DNA of 43,797 bases from Muribaculaceae bacterium (GTDB taxonomy: Bacteria > Bacteroidota > Bacteroidia > Bacteroidales > Muribaculaceae). Both the position numbers and the translations under genes were made by a program. Positions 16,739 to 26,329 of this stretch are shown in pieces. Below the pieces are notes generated by a model that made no database searches, was not told the origin of the DNA, and saw only the letters and a list, made by a program, of their open reading frames with translations. The stretch lies in NCBI GenBank assembly GCA_017451225.1, contig JAFSPZ010000013.1, positions 1 to 43,797 on the forward strand, given 5' to 3'. Numbering within the stretch: the first letter of the stretch is position 1; each line of letters opens with the position of its first letter.

Positions 16739-17545
16739 ATGATAGGCGCTATTATTGGAGACATTGTGGGTTCAATCTATGAGTTTAATAATATCAAAAC
16801 TAAGGATTTCAACCTTTTCGATGATCGAATGGAGTTTACCGACGACAGCATTTTGACAATTGCTACTGCCGACTGGCTACTTCATGGTGGGGAAGCTGGG
16901 GAGTACTATTTCAGGTATGCAACTCGTTATCCTCATCCCATAGGTGGATATGGAGGAAGATTCACTCAATGGCTGCAACAATCAAGCGAGGAGATAGCAG
17001 AGCCATATAACAGCTGTGGCAATGGCAGTGCCATGCGTGTGAGCCCGGTTGGTTGGTACTTCCAGACCGAAAATGATACTCTCGAGGCAGCGAAGCGTTC
17101 GGCCGAATGCACTCACAATCACCCCGAGGGCATCAAGGGTGCCCAAGCCACGGCTTTGGCGATATTCCTTGCTCGTCACAACGCTTCAGTTCAGGAAATT
17201 GCCTGTCGCATAGAGAAAGATTTTGGCTATGACCTGTCGATGCCTATAGATGAAATCAGGCTTCGCTATTCGTGGGGCGGAATCGACGGTATGATAGATG
17301 GAGGTACTTGTCAAGGCAGTGTTCCGCAAGCCATATCATGTGCTTTGCAGGCGACTGACTTTGAGGATGCTGTCCGCAATGCCATTTCCATTGGAGGCGA
17401 TAGCGACACGATAGGCTGCATTGCTGGCTCTATTGCACAAGCACTCTTTGGTGTTCCTCAAGACTTTGTGGACCATGCCATGTCAATTCTGACATCAGAC
17501 CTTAAGGCTGTGGTGGAAGAATTCAATAGGGTTGTAAAAAATTGA
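16739..17545 (+). CDS. ADP-ribosylglycohydrolase family protein (DraG-like)
   Basis: A 268-residue all-helical enzyme of the DraG/ARH family, which removes ADP-ribose from modified proteins or other targets using two magnesium ions. Metal-binding motifs are clear: GAIIGDIVGSIYEF at the start, FTDDSILT near residue 33, and SIGGDSDTIGCIAG near 222. The segment SCGNGSAMRVSPVG is typical of the family. No ADP-ribosyltransferase gene is visible nearby, so the substrate is unknown. It has its own promoter (16644-16674) and converges with the ABC exporter gene 32 bases beyond the stop. Confidence 0.9.
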   Translation: MIGAIIGDIVGSIYEFNNIKTKDFNLFDDRMEFTDDSILTIATADWLLHGGEAGEYYFRYATRYPHPIGGYGGRFTQWLQQSSEEIAEPYNSCGNGSAMRVSPVGWYFQTENDTLEAAKRSAECTHNHPEGIKGAQATALAIFLARHNASVQEIACRIEKDFGYDLSMPIDEIRLRYSWGGIDGMIDGGTCQGSVPQAISCALQATDFEDAVRNAISIGGDSDTIGCIAGSIAQALFGVPQDFVDHAMSILTSDLKAVVEEFNRVVKN

Positions 17546-17559
17546 AAAATATGGGTGTT

Positions 17560-17591
17560 AAATAAAAATTGCATCACTTAGTCGGTGATGC
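17560..17591 (-). terminator. Terminator of the parE-coaD-protease-exporter operon
   Basis: On the minus strand GCATCAC (from 17585-17591) pairs with GTGATGC (17571-17577), followed by AATTTTTATTT. The stop codon of the ABC exporter lies in the loop. Confidence 0.75.
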
Positions 17592-19515
17592 CATTTCCTG
17601 TATATAGCTGATAGTAACGTCCCTTTTCAGCTATTAGCTCGTCGTGTGTGCCTTGCTCTATTATTCGGCCTTTTTCCATGACAACGATAATGTCGGCATT
17701 GCGCACTGTACTCAGGCGGTGGGCGATGACGAATGTTGACCTGTTTTTCATAAGCGAGTCCATTCCTTGTTGTATCATGCGTTCGGTGCGAGTGTCGATG
17801 TTGCTCGTTGCCTCGTCGAGGATAAGGGCTGGTGGATTGGCCACAGCAGCGCGTGCAATAGCGATGAGCTGTCGCTCTCCTTGCGATAGGTTGCCGCCAT
17901 CGGCGTTAAGCATAGTATTATAGCCTTGAGCAAGGCGCGAGATGAAATCATGTGCATGAACTAGCTTGGCAGCTTCAATACAGTCTTCATCGGTAGCGTC
18001 AAGCCTGCCATAGCGAATGTTCTCCATCACGGTCCCTGTAAAGAGGTGTGTCTCTTGCAGTACCATTCCCAAGCTTCGCCTCAAATCGGCACGGCAAATC
18101 TGAGTGATAGGGATGTTGTCATACAGGATCTTGCCGTCTTGAATGTCATAGAAGCGATTAATAAGATTTGTAATGGTTGTTTTACCGGCGCCCGTACCGC
18201 CCACGAGTGCAACCTTCTGCCCGGCATTGGTGTCCAAGTCAATGTCAAAGAGTACTTGCTTCTCGGGCACATATCCAAAGTCTACACTTGAGAAATCGAC
18301 TTCTCCTTGCTGTTTGATCAGTTCGAAACCTTCATCCACTGGCTTTTTCCATGCCCATGAATGAGTCACGTTTTGTGTCTCGGTGAGGGAACCGTCGGCA
18401 TTCTCTTCAACGTTAACAAGTTTGACATTGCTTTGGCTATCATCCTCACTTTCGCTGTCCAGAATTCTGAATACTCTTTCAGCGCCAGCTAGCGAAGCCA
18501 CCACGCTGTTGACTTGGTTGCTCACTTGCGACACTGGTTGAGTAAAGTTCTTGATGAGGGTGAGGAAAGATACTAGTGTGCCCACGGTGAGTCCTCCGTC
18601 TCCTAAGGCCACAAGAGCGCCCACAGTGGCGCAGGTCACGTAGATAAGGTTGGAGAGATTGCCGTTTATTGGCATGACTATGTTGGCCACCTTGTTGGCA
18701 TTGTAGGCGCTGTCACGCAGATTCTCGTTTAGAATTTCAAATTCTTCTATAGCCTCGTCTTCATGGCAGAATGTCTTTACTACTTTCTGACCAGTAAGCA
18801 TTTCTTCAACAAAGCCGTTCATGGCTCCCATGTCGTTTTGTTGGCGGCGGAAGTAGGTAGCCGAGCGGCCACCAAGCCACTTGGTTGTAAATACCATCAC
18901 CGTCGTGAGAGCTATGGTGAGCAATGTGAGTTGCCAGTTGAGAACGAGCATGCTTGTGAGCGTTGCCACAATGGTAATGAGGGAACTGAACACATTGGGA
19001 AGGCTACTGCCCACCATCTGCCTGAGCGAGTCAACGTCATTGGTGTACACACTCATTACGTCGCCATGAGAGTTCTGATCAAAGAACTTGATGGGCAACG
19101 ACTCCATGTGCTCAAACAGATTCTCGCGAAGCTTAAGCAACATTCCCTGACTCACGTTAATCATCAAGCGGCTGTTCAGGTAGGAGCAAGCAACGCCCAC
19201 CAGCAGTACGGCAGCTAGTTTGAAAAGTGTAATAGCCAGGGGACCAAAGTCGGGATTGGCTTCCGACGATAGAGGTGCGATATAGTCGTCGATGAGGGTT
19301 CGGGTAAAGAGGGTGGAGGTAAGCGTGGTGGCTGTAGTTACCAAGATGCATATAGCAACCACTAGCAACGACCATTTGTAGGTGCCAAGCATCATCTTCA
19401 ACAGTCGCGCAGCTGTCTTCATGCCACCAGGAGGCATCTTGGCAGTGCCTTGCATCCGCCTCCCTGGACCTCCGCCTCTCATTCCGGGTCCCATGCCCGG
19501 TCCCATGCCTGCCAT
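17578..19515 (-). CDS. ABC transporter, fused permease and ATPase (exporter)
   Basis: A 645-residue half-transporter. The N-terminus is an unusual Met/Gly/Pro-rich stretch (MAGMGPGMGPGMRGGG, to about residue 30), followed by a six-helix exporter membrane domain (about 45-340) and an ATPase domain. The latter has Walker A GGTGAGKTT (near 442), signature LSQGERQ (near 546), Walker B LILDEATSNID and a switch histidine in VIAHRLSTVRNAD. A 60-residue insert (about 355-415) separates the two domains. The sequence type resembles one half of Bmr/TM287-288-like heterodimers, but no partner gene is adjacent, so it may homodimerise or pair with a distant subunit. It starts 48 bases after the S41 protease stop and is probably the last gene of that operon. 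Substrate unknown. Confidence 0.9.
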   Translation of the reverse strand: MAGMGPGMGPGMRGGGPGRRMQGTAKMPPGGMKTAARLLKMMLGTYKWSLLVVAICILVTTATTLTSTLFTRTLIDDYIAPLSSEANPDFGPLAITLFKLAAVLLVGVACSYLNSRLMINVSQGMLLKLRENLFEHMESLPIKFFDQNSHGDVMSVYTNDVDSLRQMVGSSLPNVFSSLITIVATLTSMLVLNWQLTLLTIALTTVMVFTTKWLGGRSATYFRRQQNDMGAMNGFVEEMLTGQKVVKTFCHEDEAIEEFEILNENLRDSAYNANKVANIVMPINGNLSNLIYVTCATVGALVALGDGGLTVGTLVSFLTLIKNFTQPVSQVSNQVNSVVASLAGAERVFRILDSESEDDSQSNVKLVNVEENADGSLTETQNVTHSWAWKKPVDEGFELIKQQGEVDFSSVDFGYVPEKQVLFDIDLDTNAGQKVALVGGTGAGKTTITNLINRFYDIQDGKILYDNIPITQICRADLRRSLGMVLQETHLFTGTVMENIRYGRLDATDEDCIEAAKLVHAHDFISRLAQGYNTMLNADGGNLSQGERQLIAIARAAVANPPALILDEATSNIDTRTERMIQQGMDSLMKNRSTFVIAHRLSTVRNADIIVVMEKGRIIEQGTHDELIAEKGRYYQLYTGNGITD

Positions 19516-19563
19516 TTTTTAGAATTTAAAGTTAATGATTCGTGTTTCTCACCATTTTAAGAA

Positions 19564-21219
19564 TCAATGTGAAGCATTCTTCTTTTCTTTGTGCTCGCGG
19601 GCTAGACGGTCATACTCGGGATTACCCTTCGTGAGCAAGCTGTTGAACAGCTTGTCGTCGTTAATCACGCGGAGAGCTTCTTGAACATCCTTGTTGCGAT
19701 GGTTAATTATTATGGTATAGGCTCCGGGATCGGCAAACACGTCTCGAGCTATCAGGCCCTTAATCACAGTCTTTAGAAGAATCTCGCTTGTCTTGTACTG
19801 CTCTTCATTGTACTTGACATTATCTTTCTCGCCCATGGCGATGAATGCTTGCATATCTTCGTCGGTGATTGAGAAACGCTTGTCAAAGTCATAGACGTCG
19901 CGATATTGTTCTTTGATACTGGTGCGATTCTTGTCTACATAGTCTACAGCAAACTGGTTGATGATGCCCTTTGCCAGCAAATCACGGTAGTATTTGCTGT
20001 ATTCGGTGGTGTCTAATGGAACAAATACATCGGGCATGATTCCACCGCCACCATAAATGGTGCGACCGTTCTTCAGAGTCTTATAGGTGAGGGAATCATT
20101 GAATTGAATGCTGTCGAGGTGGTAATATTCTCCCTCTTTGGAGCGGTCGAGCAGGTCTTCTTCATACTGCTTTTTGCTACCCTTGGTATAAGGCTTTTGG
20201 ATGCAGCGCCCTGAGGGGGTGTAGTATCTTGCAACAGTGAGACGCATCATTGAGCCATCTTCAAAGCGGAAAGGACGTTGCACAAGGCCCTTGCCGTAGG
20301 TGCGACGGCCCACTATCACAGCACGGTCCCAGTCTTGCATGGCACCTGAGAAAATTTCGCTGGCCGAGGCCGAATACTGGTCAACTATTACAACAAGCTT
20401 TAGGTCTTTATAATTGCCAAATCCATCGGCATTAGCATCTTGGCGTGGAGACTTGTCGCCCTTGGTGTATACAATGAGCTGACGTCTGTTCAAGAATTCG
20501 TTACACATATCTACTGCAGCATTGAGATAGCCGCCGCCATTGTCACCCAGGTCGATGATGAGTTGTTTCATGCCTTGATTGTTGAGTTTTTCAATGGCTT
20601 CAACCATCTCCTCGTGAGTCTTGGCACCAAACCGAGAAATCTGGATGTAACCAGTCTTATCGTCTATCATGTAGGTTGCGTCAACGCTGTATAGAGGAAT
20701 ATTGTCGCGAGTGATGCGGAAGGTGATGAGCTCAGGGTTGTTGCCACGTTTTACTTGGACAGTGACTTTTGTGCCTTTCTTACCGCGCAGTCGCTTCTGG
20801 ATGTCGCTGTTTTTCATTTTTACACCAGCGATAACAGTGTCGTTAACTATGACGATGCGGTCGCCAGCAAGAATGCCCACTTTTTCCGATGGTCCGCCAA
20901 CGATGGTTTGGATAACATAAAGCGTGTCTTGTTTCATGTTGAACTGAATGCCAATTCCGCTGAACTCTCCCTGAAGAGGCTCTTCAAGCTCTTTGGTCTC
21001 CTTAGGGTCAGTGTAGGTGGAGTGGGGGTCCAAACTCTCTAACATCCCTTTGATAGCTTCTTCAATGAGTTTGTCTTCATTGACAGTGTCAACATAAAAA
21101 TTACTGATGGCATACTGGGCGTTTAGCAACTTTTGCATAGAGCCGCGAGTACTGCGCTGAGCGCCTACTAACGCAGTGAATCCCACCAATAAAACTAATG
21201 TAATAGCAAATTTTTTCAT
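19564..21219 (-). CDS. S41 family C-terminal processing peptidase with PDZ domain
   Basis: A 551-residue exported serine protease of the CtpA/Prc family, which trims or degrades periplasmic proteins. A signal peptide (about 1-20, ending VGA-Q) is followed by a cap region, a PDZ domain (about 85-170, GGPSEKVGILAGDRIV) and the protease core. The catalytic serine is in SASASEIF (near 284) and the lysine in TYGKGLVQ (near 310). The loop reads DLGDNGGG instead of the common LRGNGGG. It starts 36 bases after coaD and is co-directional with parE and coaD, an order common in Bacteroidales. Confidence 0.93.
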   Translation of the reverse strand: MKKFAITLVLLVGFTALVGAQRSTRGSMQKLLNAQYAISNFYVDTVNEDKLIEEAIKGMLESLDPHSTYTDPKETKELEEPLQGEFSGIGIQFNMKQDTLYVIQTIVGGPSEKVGILAGDRIVIVNDTVIAGVKMKNSDIQKRLRGKKGTKVTVQVKRGNNPELITFRITRDNIPLYSVDATYMIDDKTGYIQISRFGAKTHEEMVEAIEKLNNQGMKQLIIDLGDNGGGYLNAAVDMCNEFLNRRQLIVYTKGDKSPRQDANADGFGNYKDLKLVVIVDQYSASASEIFSGAMQDWDRAVIVGRRTYGKGLVQRPFRFEDGSMMRLTVARYYTPSGRCIQKPYTKGSKKQYEEDLLDRSKEGEYYHLDSIQFNDSLTYKTLKNGRTIYGGGGIMPDVFVPLDTTEYSKYYRDLLAKGIINQFAVDYVDKNRTSIKEQYRDVYDFDKRFSITDEDMQAFIAMGEKDNVKYNEEQYKTSEILLKTVIKGLIARDVFADPGAYTIIINHRNKDVQEALRVINDDKLFNSLLTKGNPEYDRLAREHKEKKNASH

Positions 21220-21255
21220 ATCTCTTGTGTTGTTTATTGTTTGAAATATAATTAT

Positions 21256-21750
21256 CTACTTGCCCAGTAAATCAAGTGGAGCATTTGCGGGCAAATAGGA
21301 TGTAACGTCTTGATTGTAACTGTAAAGCTCACGCACTATGGTAGAGCTTATGTGGCTGAACTCGGGAAGTGTGTAAAGAAGCACTGTCTCAATGCCGCTC
21401 AGCCGGCGGTTGATTTCGGCCATGTGCATCTCGTTCTCAAAGTCTTGTATCATGCGCACTCCGCGAAGCAGGCAAGTTGCACCCACCTCACGAGCCACGT
21501 CAACGGTGAGACCTTCCGATGCCACAACTTTTACTCGTGGCTCATCGGCAAACACTTGCTTTATAAACTCCATGCGGTTGTTGAGGTTCATAAATGGTTT
21601 TTTTGCGATGTTGCTCACCACTGCAACCACAATCTCGTCAAAGATAGGCAAAGCCCTTCTTACTATTGACTCATGGCCGAGGGTAAATGGGTCGAACGAC
21701 CCTTGGAACATCGCAATTCTCTTGCCGTCAGTGCACTGTGATGTCTTCAT
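21256..21750 (-). CDS. coaD: Pantetheine-phosphate adenylyltransferase
   Basis: CoaD makes dephospho-CoA from 4'-phosphopantetheine and ATP, the penultimate step of coenzyme A synthesis. The 164-residue protein has the nucleotidyltransferase signature [14 protein letters not shown], the '[18 protein letters not shown]' region and the ISSTIVREL motif. The start overlaps the 3' end of parE by 23 bases, which indicates translational coupling. The first 13 residues ([13 protein letters not shown]) are a few longer than in many homologues but no better start is visible. Confidence 0.96.
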   Translation of the reverse strand: MKTSQCTDGKRIAMFQGSFDPFTLGHESIVRRALPIFDEIVVAVVSNIAKKPFMNLNNRMEFIKQVFADEPRVKVVASEGLTVDVAREVGATCLLRGVRMIQDFENEMHMAEINRRLSGIETVLLYTLPEFSHISSTIVRELYSYNQDVTSYLPANAPLDLLGK

Positions 21751-23680
21751 CGTCTTCTATCACTAGGTTGTCAATAATAAAGTTTTGGCGTTCCATGGTA
21801 TTCTTGCCCATGAAGAACGTGAGAAGTTGCTTCACATTGTCCTCCTTGCGAAGCTTAACCTTGTCAAGGCGCATTTCTGGGCCTATGAAGTCAACAAACT
21901 CCTCAGGCGAAATTTCTCCCAAACCTTTGAATCGGGTTATCTCGGCATTGTCACCAAGTTTGTTGATTGCGGCCACGCGTTCCTCGTCGGTGTAGCAGTA
22001 GTAGGTCTCCACTTTGCTCTTCTTTGCCTCGCGTCCGGCACTGCGGCTCTTGCGCTTGGCATCTTTGCGGTTCAGAACACGGAACAACGGGGTTTGAAGA
22101 ATGTAGAGGTGGCCAGTCTTTATAAGTTCGGGATAGAACTGAAGGAAATAGGTGAGCAGAAGCAATCGGATGTGCATGCCATCGACATCAGCATCGGTAG
22201 CAATGATTACCTTGTTGTAACGCAGACCCTCGATGCCGTCATCGATATTGAGGGCAGCTTGTAATAGACCAAACTCCTCGTTTTTATAGACAGTTGCGGG
22301 AGGCAGACCAAAGGTGTTCAACGGTTTGCCTCGCAGCGAGAACACGGCTTGAGTCTGCACATCGCGAATCTTGGTGATGGAACCGCTCGCCGAGAGTCCC
22401 TCAGTGATGAACAGGCACGATTCTTCGCGACGGTCTCCGCGGTTATCGTTATAGTGCACGCGGCAGTCACGCAGTTTGTCATTGTGAAGCGCAGCTTTTT
22501 TCATGCGTTCTCTGGTTACCTTGGTAACACCGGCAATAGCTTTGCGCTCTTTCTCGTTCTCCTGAATCTTTTTGAGCAGCACGTCGGCTGTGGCAGGAGT
22601 CTTGTGGAGGTAGTTGTCAAGCTCCTTCTTGATGAAGTCGTTGATAAACTTATAGATGGTGGGGCCATCTTTCCACATCACACTTGAACCGAGTTTGATT
22701 TTGGTTTGTGACTCAAACACAGGTTCCTCAACCTTGATGCTGATTGCGGCGACGATACCGTTGCGTATGTCGCTGTATTCGAAGTTTTTCCCGTAGAAAT
22801 CCTTGATGGTGCGAGACAAAGCCTCGCGGAAGGCACTCTGGTGTGTGCCGCCCTGAGTGGTGTGTTGGCCGTTGACAAACGAGTAAAATTCCTCGCCCAT
22901 CTGAGCCGCATGTGTAATCACCACTTCTATGTCGTCACCTGTGAAGTGCATGAGTGGGTAGAGTGGGTCATTTGTCATGTTCTCGTTCACAAGGTCACTC
23001 AAGCCGTTGCGAGAGTGATAGCGTTTGCCATTGTAGTATAACGACAAGCCAGTATTCAGGAACGAGTAGTTCTTTATCATCACCTCGATGATGTCATCTC
23101 GGTACTCATAGTTCTTGAAAATAGTACTGTCGGGGGTGAACTCAACAACTGTGCCGTTTTCGTCATTGGGTTGGGCATCGATGATGCCTGTTTCGTTTTC
23201 AACAAGACCTTCCTTGTAGGTCACTGCCGAGCATTGGCCATCTCGAACCGAACGGATGAAAAAGTTTGATGACAAAGCGTTCACGGCTTTGATACCCACA
23301 CCGTTAAGACCAACGGAACGTTTGTAGTTCTTGGTGTCATACTTGGCACCAGTGTTCATCTTGCTTGATGCGTCTTTCACTTGGTCGAGGGGAATGCCAC
23401 GGCCATAGTCGCGTATGGTTACCTTGCCGTCTTCAACAGTAACATCGATGCGAGGTTTAGCAAAGCCGGTATTGAACTCATCAATGGAGTTGTCTATCAC
23501 CTCCTTCATCAGAACGTAGATGCCGTCATCGCTCTGCGATCCGTCGCCCAGTTTGCCAATGTACATTCCAGGACGCAAACGGATGTGTTCTCGCGGGGTG
23601 AGAGTTACCAGTTTCTCATAGCCTCCAAAGTCACTGCTTTGCTGCTGTGTGTTATCTTGTAGTTCTATTTCTTGAGCCAT
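21728..23680 (-). CDS. parE: DNA topoisomerase IV subunit B
   Basis: A protein of 650 residues carrying the ATPase and TOPRIM parts of the type IIA topoisomerase that separates replicated chromosomes. Motifs: ATP-binding DNSIDE and GRGIPLDQ, the '[14 protein letters not shown]' lid, the TOPRIM glutamate in TEGLSASGS (ParE-type rather than the GyrB EGDSAGG) and the metal site [13 protein letters not shown] choose the ATG at 23680 (MAQEIELQ); a longer frame to 23764 would run over the promoter. The partner parC is not in the window. First gene of parE-coaD-S41 protease-ABC exporter. Confidence 0.94.
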   Translation of the reverse strand: MAQEIELQDNTQQQSSDFGGYEKLVTLTPREHIRLRPGMYIGKLGDGSQSDDGIYVLMKEVIDNSIDEFNTGFAKPRIDVTVEDGKVTIRDYGRGIPLDQVKDASSKMNTGAKYDTKNYKRSVGLNGVGIKAVNALSSNFFIRSVRDGQCSAVTYKEGLVENETGIIDAQPNDENGTVVEFTPDSTIFKNYEYRDDIIEVMIKNYSFLNTGLSLYYNGKRYHSRNGLSDLVNENMTNDPLYPLMHFTGDDIEVVITHAAQMGEEFYSFVNGQHTTQGGTHQSAFREALSRTIKDFYGKNFEYSDIRNGIVAAISIKVEEPVFESQTKIKLGSSVMWKDGPTIYKFINDFIKKELDNYLHKTPATADVLLKKIQENEKERKAIAGVTKVTRERMKKAALHNDKLRDCRVHYNDNRGDRREESCLFITEGLSASGSITKIRDVQTQAVFSLRGKPLNTFGLPPATVYKNEEFGLLQAALNIDDGIEGLRYNKVIIATDADVDGMHIRLLLLTYFLQFYPELIKTGHLYILQTPLFRVLNRKDAKRKSRSAGREAKKSKVETYYCYTDEERVAAINKLGDNAEITRFKGLGEISPEEFVDFIGPEMRLDKVKLRKEDNVKQLLTFFMGKNTMERQNFIIDNLVIEDDEDITVH

Positions 23681-23753
23681 TAATTGTTCTATAAAATGTG
23701 AGGCGCAATTACGTTTATATTTCCCGAGACCAGGCGCCATAGGTCTCAACTTG

Positions 23754-23761
23754 CAAAGATA
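23754..23761 (-). promoter_or_regulatory. -7 element of the parE operon
   Basis: TATCTTTG on the minus strand, 74 bases before the chosen parE ATG. The -33 region is a weak match. Confidence 0.55.
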
Positions 23762-23843
23762 CAACTTTTAGATGAAATCTTAAAGTCTAACATCGTTTTT
23801 TAAATTCTATTCACATCATTAATACACCATGTCTTGAAAAAAA

Positions 23844-23892
23844 CTATGAACTAAGATCTGTGAACTGATAACTGAAAACTAAGAACTATGAA
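23844..23892. repeat. Phased 7-bp tandem repeat, 7 units, overlapping a gene end
   Basis: Seven consecutive heptamers: CTATGAA, CTAAGAT, CTGTGAA, CTGATAA, CTGAAAA, CTAAGAA, CTATGAA. The stop codon of the EcsC-like gene (23886-23888) lies in the last unit. It is the same type as the repeat at 1161-1190. Confidence 0.85.
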
Positions 23893-24686
23893 TTTGGCAA
23901 GTCGGGCGGCAACTCTTGATAATCTATTTCTTCTACTTTTTCTTCTTGGATGGCGCTGCTGTGCTGAGGCAGTAGCAACATGGTGTTGTGAAGTGTCATG
24001 CCCAGGCGTTGAGCTTGTGGCTTGAATGAGCGATAGGTAAGAGCGCCAGAGATAAGACCGCTCACAATGGGGATTACTTTGCCTATTCCTTCCGAGATGC
24101 CGTTCTTTGATAGCTCCATTCCAACTTTCTTGGCTATTTTCCTTACTGCTATCTGCAAGGTGCCGTTGGAGAGGGCATATTCAGGCAGTTTCTTCATAAA
24201 TTCCTGTTGCAGCTTCTTGCCCAATTCTTGAAGTGTCTTGGCTGCTATTGCCACACCTGTCATAACACCAACAAACACGGTGAGAAGATTTGTGGCACCT
24301 TCCGAGAGATTGCCTTTCTCATCGCGCATGTCGGGGTAGCCATATATGTAGGCAAGTTTTTGCGCCACTACAAATACATGATAATAGAACTGGGCGATAT
24401 CGGTTGGTATGGTTCCAAGGGTGGCCCAACCGCCAGGAACACCCATTGCTGCCGAGAGGATGGTGACCTTCTTTGTATGCGACTTGATCACGCTGGCAGC
24501 TATCTTATCCAGAAGTTTGTTAGGGACAAAACCTGCAGTCCCTCGGTCTATAGCAGTTTGCACTTGAGAGTCACAGCAATATTTCTTGAGAGCGCTACGC
24601 AAGAATTTCTCGCGGTCAACAGCTACTCCTGGCAGCTTTAATGCTGCACTCATCACTTTGTTCCATACTTTAATCTCATTTGCCAT
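23886..24686 (-). CDS. EcsC-like membrane-associated protein
   Basis: A 266-residue protein resembling the EcsC family: 'AAMGVPGGWATLGTIPTDIAQF' (about 80-102) followed by YYHVFVVAQKLAYIYGYPD, which are the family's core, and hydrophobic helices near 133-152 and 205-225. In Bacillus EcsC is encoded with the Ecs ABC transporter; its function is not known. Here there is no transporter partner. It has a good promoter of its own (24743-24774) and is divergent from cstA. The stop codon is contained in a heptamer repeat, so the last residues (LPPDLPNS) may be under little constraint. Confidence 0.7.
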   Translation of the reverse strand: MANEIKVWNKVMSAALKLPGVAVDREKFLRSALKKYCCDSQVQTAIDRGTAGFVPNKLLDKIAASVIKSHTKKVTILSAAMGVPGGWATLGTIPTDIAQFYYHVFVVAQKLAYIYGYPDMRDEKGNLSEGATNLLTVFVGVMTGVAIAAKTLQELGKKLQQEFMKKLPEYALSNGTLQIAVRKIAKKVGMELSKNGISEGIGKVIPIVSGLISGALTYRSFKPQAQRLGMTLHNTMLLLPQHSSAIQEEKVEEIDYQELPPDLPNS

Positions 24687-24742
24687 GATTTTATCGCTTT
24701 ATTGTTATATAAAAAGACGGCTTTTTAAGAGTCTAATTGACG

Positions 24743-24774
24743 CAAATGTAACCAATCAATATAACTCATGCAAA
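24743..24774 (-). promoter_or_regulatory. Promoter of the EcsC-like gene
   Basis: Minus-strand TTTG (24771-24774), 20 bases, TACATTTG (24743-24750). Confidence 0.75.
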
Positions 24775-24854
24775 TAATGTGCCGATTTTTACCCCGAATT
24801 GGTCGTTGCGATTCTTTTTTTAGGCGAAAAAGGGCTAGGTTATAGTTTTTTTAT

Positions 24855-24862
24855 TACTTTTG
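24855..24862 (+). promoter_or_regulatory. -7 promoter element of cstA
   Basis: TACTTTTG, 25 bases before the cstA ATG. No clear TTTG box is found about 20 bases upstream. Confidence 0.55.
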
Positions 24863-24886
24863 CGCTGCTAAAAAAACTTTATTACT

Positions 24887-26326
24887 ATGATTTCATTCTT
24901 GATAAGCTTTGCTGCCCTTGTTTTGGGCTATCTGATATATGGACGCGTTATAGAACGCATTTTTGGCCCAGACAATCGACAAACTCCTGCTATAGCTCAT
25001 CCCGACGGCGTGGACTATATCGCCATGCCCACTTGGAAGGTGTTCATGATTCAGTTCCTCAACATTGCTGGCACGGGACCAATCTTTGGAGCCATCATGG
25101 GAGCATGGTTTGGTCCAGCGAGCTACTTGTGGATAGTTTTGGGATGTATCTTTGCCGGCTCGGTTCATGACTACCTGAGCGGCATGATGTCACTGCGTCA
25201 CGACGGTGCCGGCCTCCCCGAATTGATAGGTAAATATATGGGCAATGTCATGCGCATCATCATGCTAGTGTTCTCGATGCTGTTGTTGCTAATGGTAGGA
25301 GCTGTATTTGTCTATAGTCCGGCATCAATTTTATCCGGTATAGTCGGAAGCGAGAAACTGTGGTTTGTTGTGATTTTTATCTACTATATAATTGCCACAT
25401 TGTTGCCCATCGATAAGATAATTGGAAAGATTTATCCCATCTTTGCTGCCGCTCTTATTTTTATGGCATTAGGACTCTTCATTGTATTGCTAACAAAGAT
25501 GCCGACAATTCCCGAAGTATGGCATTTGGGTAATGGAATGGACACTTGGATGACAGCTCAAACCCATAACGGCACCGACTTGCTAGGCGTTAAGGAATAT
25601 TTGAACAGGTATACTCTTTTCCCTGCAATGTTCATTACAATCGCTTGTGGTGCCATCAGTGGATTCCATGCCACACAGAGCCCGCTCATGGCTCGATGTC
25701 TCAAGAGTGAGAAGCTGGGAAGGCCGGTGTTCTACGGTTCTATGATTACCGAGGGTATGGTAGCACTTGTGTGGGCTGCTGTGTCGTCATGGTTCTTCTA
25801 CAGCGGCGGGTGGAAAGAAGTGTTGCCCCCCGATGCTGTAAACGAATTCCTCGCCCAAGTGGGAAATAACGATGGCAAGACGCTCATACAGTATTTTAAC
25901 GCACCGGCAGTTGTGAAGCTTGTGTGCAGCAGTTGGCTTGGGGTTGCAGGTGGCATCCTGGCTATGCTTGGCGTGGTGGCTGCTCCCATTACAAGTGGTG
26001 ATACAGCACTTCGCAGTGCCCGTCTCATTATTGCCGAGTTCCTCAAATTTGACCAAAAACCCATCGTCAAGCGCTTGATGATTGCTGTACCCATGTTTGC
26101 TGCAGTTCTCTTGCTGCTCATCTGGCAACTCGCAAATCCCAATGGTTTCAACGTTTTGTGGCAATACTTTGGTTGGTCCAATCAAACACTCTCGGTATTC
26201 ACCTTGTGGACAATCACAATTTATCTATACAAGAAAAAGAAGTGTTACTGGGTAACTCTCATCCCAGCCATCTTCATGACGGCAGTTAGTTTGTCATTCA
26301 TTATATTCCCTTTATTTATGTTTTAG
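24887..26326 (+). CDS. cstA: Carbon starvation protein A family transporter
   Basis: A 479-residue integral membrane protein with many helices. CstA-family members import pyruvate or peptides and are induced by carbon starvation in enterobacteria. Family motifs seen: GRVIERIFGPD at the cytoplasmic start, then MPTWKVFMIQFLNIAGTGPI, GAWFGPASYLWIVLGCIFAG with VHDYLSGMMS, and ACGAISGFHATQSP. The length fits the short form common in Bacteroidetes rather than the 700-residue E. coli form. It ends 3 bases before the stop of the converging DUF4105 gene, leaving no room for a terminator between them. Confidence 0.93.
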   Translation: MISFLISFAALVLGYLIYGRVIERIFGPDNRQTPAIAHPDGVDYIAMPTWKVFMIQFLNIAGTGPIFGAIMGAWFGPASYLWIVLGCIFAGSVHDYLSGMMSLRHDGAGLPELIGKYMGNVMRIIMLVFSMLLLLMVGAVFVYSPASILSGIVGSEKLWFVVIFIYYIIATLLPIDKIIGKIYPIFAAALIFMALGLFIVLLTKMPTIPEVWHLGNGMDTWMTAQTHNGTDLLGVKEYLNRYTLFPAMFITIACGAISGFHATQSPLMARCLKSEKLGRPVFYGSMITEGMVALVWAAVSSWFFYSGGWKEVLPPDAVNEFLAQVGNNDGKTLIQYFNAPAVVKLVCSSWLGVAGGILAMLGVVAAPITSGDTALRSARLIIAEFLKFDQKPIVKRLMIAVPMFAAVLLLLIWQLANPNGFNVLWQYFGWSNQTLSVFTLWTITIYLYKKKKCYWVTLIPAIFMTAVSLSFIIFPLFMF

Positions 26327-26329
26327 GGG

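Noticed and set aside
19564-21219. S41 peptidase as non-catalytic because of DLGDNGGG in place of LRGNGGG
   Set aside because: The catalytic serine (SASASEIF) and lysine (TYGKGL) are intact, so activity is expected.
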